Origin: Bin80 sp965116685
GTDB taxonomy: Bacteria > Bacteroidota > Rhodothermia > Rhodothermales > Bin80
Length of the DNA stretch: 64,000 bases
Direction of reading: 5' to 3'
Assembly: GCA_965116685.1 (NCBI GenBank)
Contig: OZ220707.1
Location: 744,001-808,000 of the forward strand
Notes under the pieces: generated by a model
The model's database searches: none
Told to the model about the DNA's origin: nothing
The model's input: only the letters and a program-made list of their open reading frames with translations
Position numbers and translations under genes: made by a program
In this document: one piece after another, positions 62,200-64,000 of the stretch
Layout of the letters: the number at the start of each line of letters is the position of its first letter
How positions within the stretch are numbered: the stretch's first letter is position 1

Positions 62200-64000
62200 C
62201 TATAAAGTATAGCCAGTCACAAAGGCTTCGGCAGCATAAAATTCAGGTAACCCGAGGCGGTTCAGAGCTTCCGCTGTTGCCGTGTTACGATCCTGTGCCC
62301 TTTGCCAGAATTCTCGATCGTCGTGTGCGCCGGGGAACATTGCCCGATCCTTCTGACTCTCGTGCTTGAAAATGGCCTCAATCTTACGCGCCATCTCTGC
62401 TCTTGAGATAGGAGTAAATACATCGGCTTGGTGGATTTCCCATTCCTGCCATGCACCACGGTAGAGCCAAACCATTGGCCCCTGTACTCCCCTTTCGCGA
62501 TTGTAGTGCGCCAAGGCCATCTTGATCGCAACATAACAGACCCGATGGGTGCCATGAGGGTCCGAAAGATCCCCAGCCACAAAAATATGATCGGGCTCCT
62601 GTTCGTTCATGAGCTCCAAGATAATCTGAGCATCTTCCTCCCCCACCGGTTTCTTCTTGATCCATCCGGTCTGGTAGAATGGCAAGTCAATAAACCGTGC
62701 ATTCGACCGACTGAGTCCCATCACCTCAATCCCTGCAATCGCCTCCGCATATCGGATGGCAGACTTGATATGCTGCACGGAAGGAAGATCTATCTCGCCG
62801 GCGGACTTGTTTTTTAGAAATCTTAACAAATCCTCTCGGCATGCCCGGAAAACCTTCGCTGCTTCTCCGGTAATCCCAAGCTCATTCAGGCACATTTCTA
62901 CAAACCCCAGATAACGGGATACATCCGCATCAAAAACAGCAACCGATCCATTGGTCATGTACGCAACAACAATCTCGTTCTGATTCCGAGTCAGCTTATC
63001 CAGCATTCCTCCCATGGAGATTACATCATCATCCGGGTGGGGGCTAAAGAGAATCACGCGTTTGCCCTTGGGAAGCTGATTCTGATAACGAATCCTGTGA
63101 CGCAAGTCTTCAAATACACGCAAGCATATCTCGTCAATTTCCGGATAGGCATAGACCAGGCTGTGAAGGCGATTATTATGAAAATCTGCCTCCTCTAACT
63201 GAAGAATCGCTTTCCCGACACGATCAGATAGCCAGATGATCGCACGCTTGGCCATTTCCAGGTCCCATTTCACATCAGAGACCAGCCACGGGGTCTGTTC
63301 CCTAGTCAGCCCACCTGCCGCAGCACGATCCAGATAGACCGCACTTTTCGGGTGTTCTCGTAAATAGGAGGCTGTTACCTCCTCATTAATCGAATCTTCA
63401 ACTGCTCGTCGGATGATCTCGGCCTTGCCTTCCCCGGTGGCCATGAGGACGATTTCGCGGGAATCCAGGATCGTCCCTACACCGACCGTCAAACCTTGTC
63501 GGGGGACATGCTCATCTCCAAAGAAATGACTGGCAGCATCTTTTCGGGTAATTGAATCCAGGATTACCTTCCTGGTCCGATCACTCCGTGAGCTTCCCGG
63601 CTCATTGAACGCAATATGTCCACTTCGCCCAATCCGTAGCAAAACAAGGTCCAGCCCCCCGGCATCCTGAATCATTTCCTCATAGGAGTTGCACCATTCA
63701 TCTACATGGTCTTCCACCAAATTCCCAGGCAATCCATGTGCCTGATCCGCTGGAACATTGATGTGCTTCAGGAGATTTTCCCGAAGAAATCGGTAATGGC
63801 TTTGCATACGGCCTGGATCAATCGGGTAATACTCCGCCAAATCAAAGGTGATGACCTTGGAAAAATCCAAGCCATCTTCCTGATGCATCCGAATCAACTC
63901 CTTGTATACATCCAGAGGGGTGGACCCGGTGGGAAGACCAAGAACCGTGTTCAGTCCCAGGGACGTACGCTCTTTGATGAGCGCCCCGATGTAGTGTGCA
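62200..64000 (-). CDS. nagB: NagB-type domain fused to PIG-L/LmbE deacetylase (5' end outside window)
   Basis: At least 600 residues; the frame is open to base 64000, with HYIGALIKERTSLGLNTVLG and LPTGSTPLDVYKEL upstream of the TTG at 63897. The NagB-like half shows the phosphate loop GLPTGSTP, TFDLAEYYPI and IGRSGHIAFNEPGSS, plus VGVGTILDSREIVLMATG. The C-terminal ~300 residues are a PIG-L/LmbE-type deacetylase with the metal-binding ILFSPHPDDDVISMGGM and FVAGDLSDPHGTHR. This fusion is known in Bacteroidota. E. coli NagB catalytic Asp72 (FNMDEY) is Ala here, and Asp141 (NDGH) is Ser (RSGH), so deaminase activity is doubtful. Probably amino-sugar metabolism. Confidence 0.9.
   Translation of the reverse strand, partial: AHYIGALIKERTSLGLNTVLGLPTGSTPLDVYKELIRMHQEDGLDFSKVITFDLAEYYPIDPGRMQSHYRFLRENLLKHINVPADQAHGLPGNLVEDHVDEWCNSYEEMIQDAGGLDLVLLRIGRSGHIAFNEPGSSRSDRTRKVILDSITRKDAASHFFGDEHVPRQGLTVGVGTILDSREIVLMATGEGKAEIIRRAVEDSINEEVTASYLREHPKSAVYLDRAAAGGLTREQTPWLVSDVKWDLEMAKRAIIWLSDRVGKAILQLEEADFHNNRLHSLVYAYPEIDEICLRVFEDLRHRIRYQNQLPKGKRVILFSPHPDDDVISMGGMLDKLTRNQNEIVVAYMTNGSVAVFDADVSRYLGFVEMCLNELGITGEAAKVFRACREDLLRFLKNKSAGEIDLPSVQHIKSAIRYAEAIAGIEVMGLSRSNARFIDLPFYQTGWIKKKPVGEEDAQIILELMNEQEPDHIFVAGDLSDPHGTHRVCYVAIKMALAHYNRERGVQGPMVWLYRGAWQEWEIHQADVFTPISRAEMARKIEAIFKHESQKDRAMFPGAHDDREFWQRAQDRNTATAEALNRLGLPEFYAAEAFVTGYTL

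Overview
The window looks like chromosomal DNA from a Bacteroidota-related bacterium, most plausibly the Rhodothermota/Balneolota side. This is an inference from several signs: secreted proteins with type IX secretion (T9SS) C-terminal tails, a TonB-dependent receptor next to a PorV-like barrel, a type III glutamine synthetase, a GWxTD protein, a NagB/PIG-L fusion, a 31-residue AURKAIP1/COX24-type basic protein, and promoter boxes matching the Bacteroidota TAnnTTTG consensus. Most genes lack a clear Shine-Dalgarno sequence. No 16S rRNA or other taxonomic marker is present, so the phylum is not proven.

Bases 1-12,000 hold the 3' part of an aconitase gene, a hyuA-hyuB hydantoinase/oxoprolinase pair that converges on it, an insertion sequence (5950-7946) sitting 31 bp upstream of an outer-membrane barrel gene, recO, and an SGNH-hydrolase/TPR protein. 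Bases 12,200-19,800 are a decaying, IS-rich zone. It contains an IS1634-type element, a frameshifted IS1380-type transposase, and the wreck of a sterol 24-C-methyltransferase-like gene. That gene is interrupted by a second IS1634-type element flanked by a perfect 47-bp target duplication.

Bases 19,800-39,100 look like a glycan-use and surface-assembly region: a LacI-type regulator, an ASPIC/UnbV lipoprotein coupled to a TPR lipoprotein, another intact IS (24018-25653, 18-bp inverted repeats, CCTC duplication), then a tightly overlapping five-gene operon. The operon encodes a repeat-containing secreted protein with a CBM9-like domain and T9SS tail, a TonB-dependent receptor, a 1125-residue T9SS-tailed protein, a PorV-like barrel and a SurA-like lipoprotein. 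A GH16 beta-glucanase with CBM6-like and T9SS modules follows. There is no SusD, so this is not a canonical Sus-type PUL.

Bases 39,400-53,200 are mostly housekeeping: glutamine synthetase III, an iodotyrosine-deiodinase-like nitroreductase behind asnS and a GWxTD gene, a MazG-like pyrophosphohydrolase, a queuosine-tRNA mannosyltransferase-like enzyme, an orphan ABC ATPase, TauE/SafE, YaaA and YtxH proteins, the tiny COX24-type gene, an alpha/beta hydrolase, and a tmRNA gene (ssrA) whose tag reads ANDYSYAMAA. Bases 52,300-64,000 carry a sugar-oxidation neighbourhood: a TIM-barrel isomerase, two Tat-exported Gfo/Idh/MocA oxidoreductases flanking an ApbE flavin transferase, a membrane Fe-S oxidoreductase and a secreted DUF1080 (3-keto-disaccharide hydrolase-type) protein. 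It then holds msrA and a NagB/PIG-L fusion that runs off the right edge. The fusion lacks two canonical NagB catalytic aspartates.
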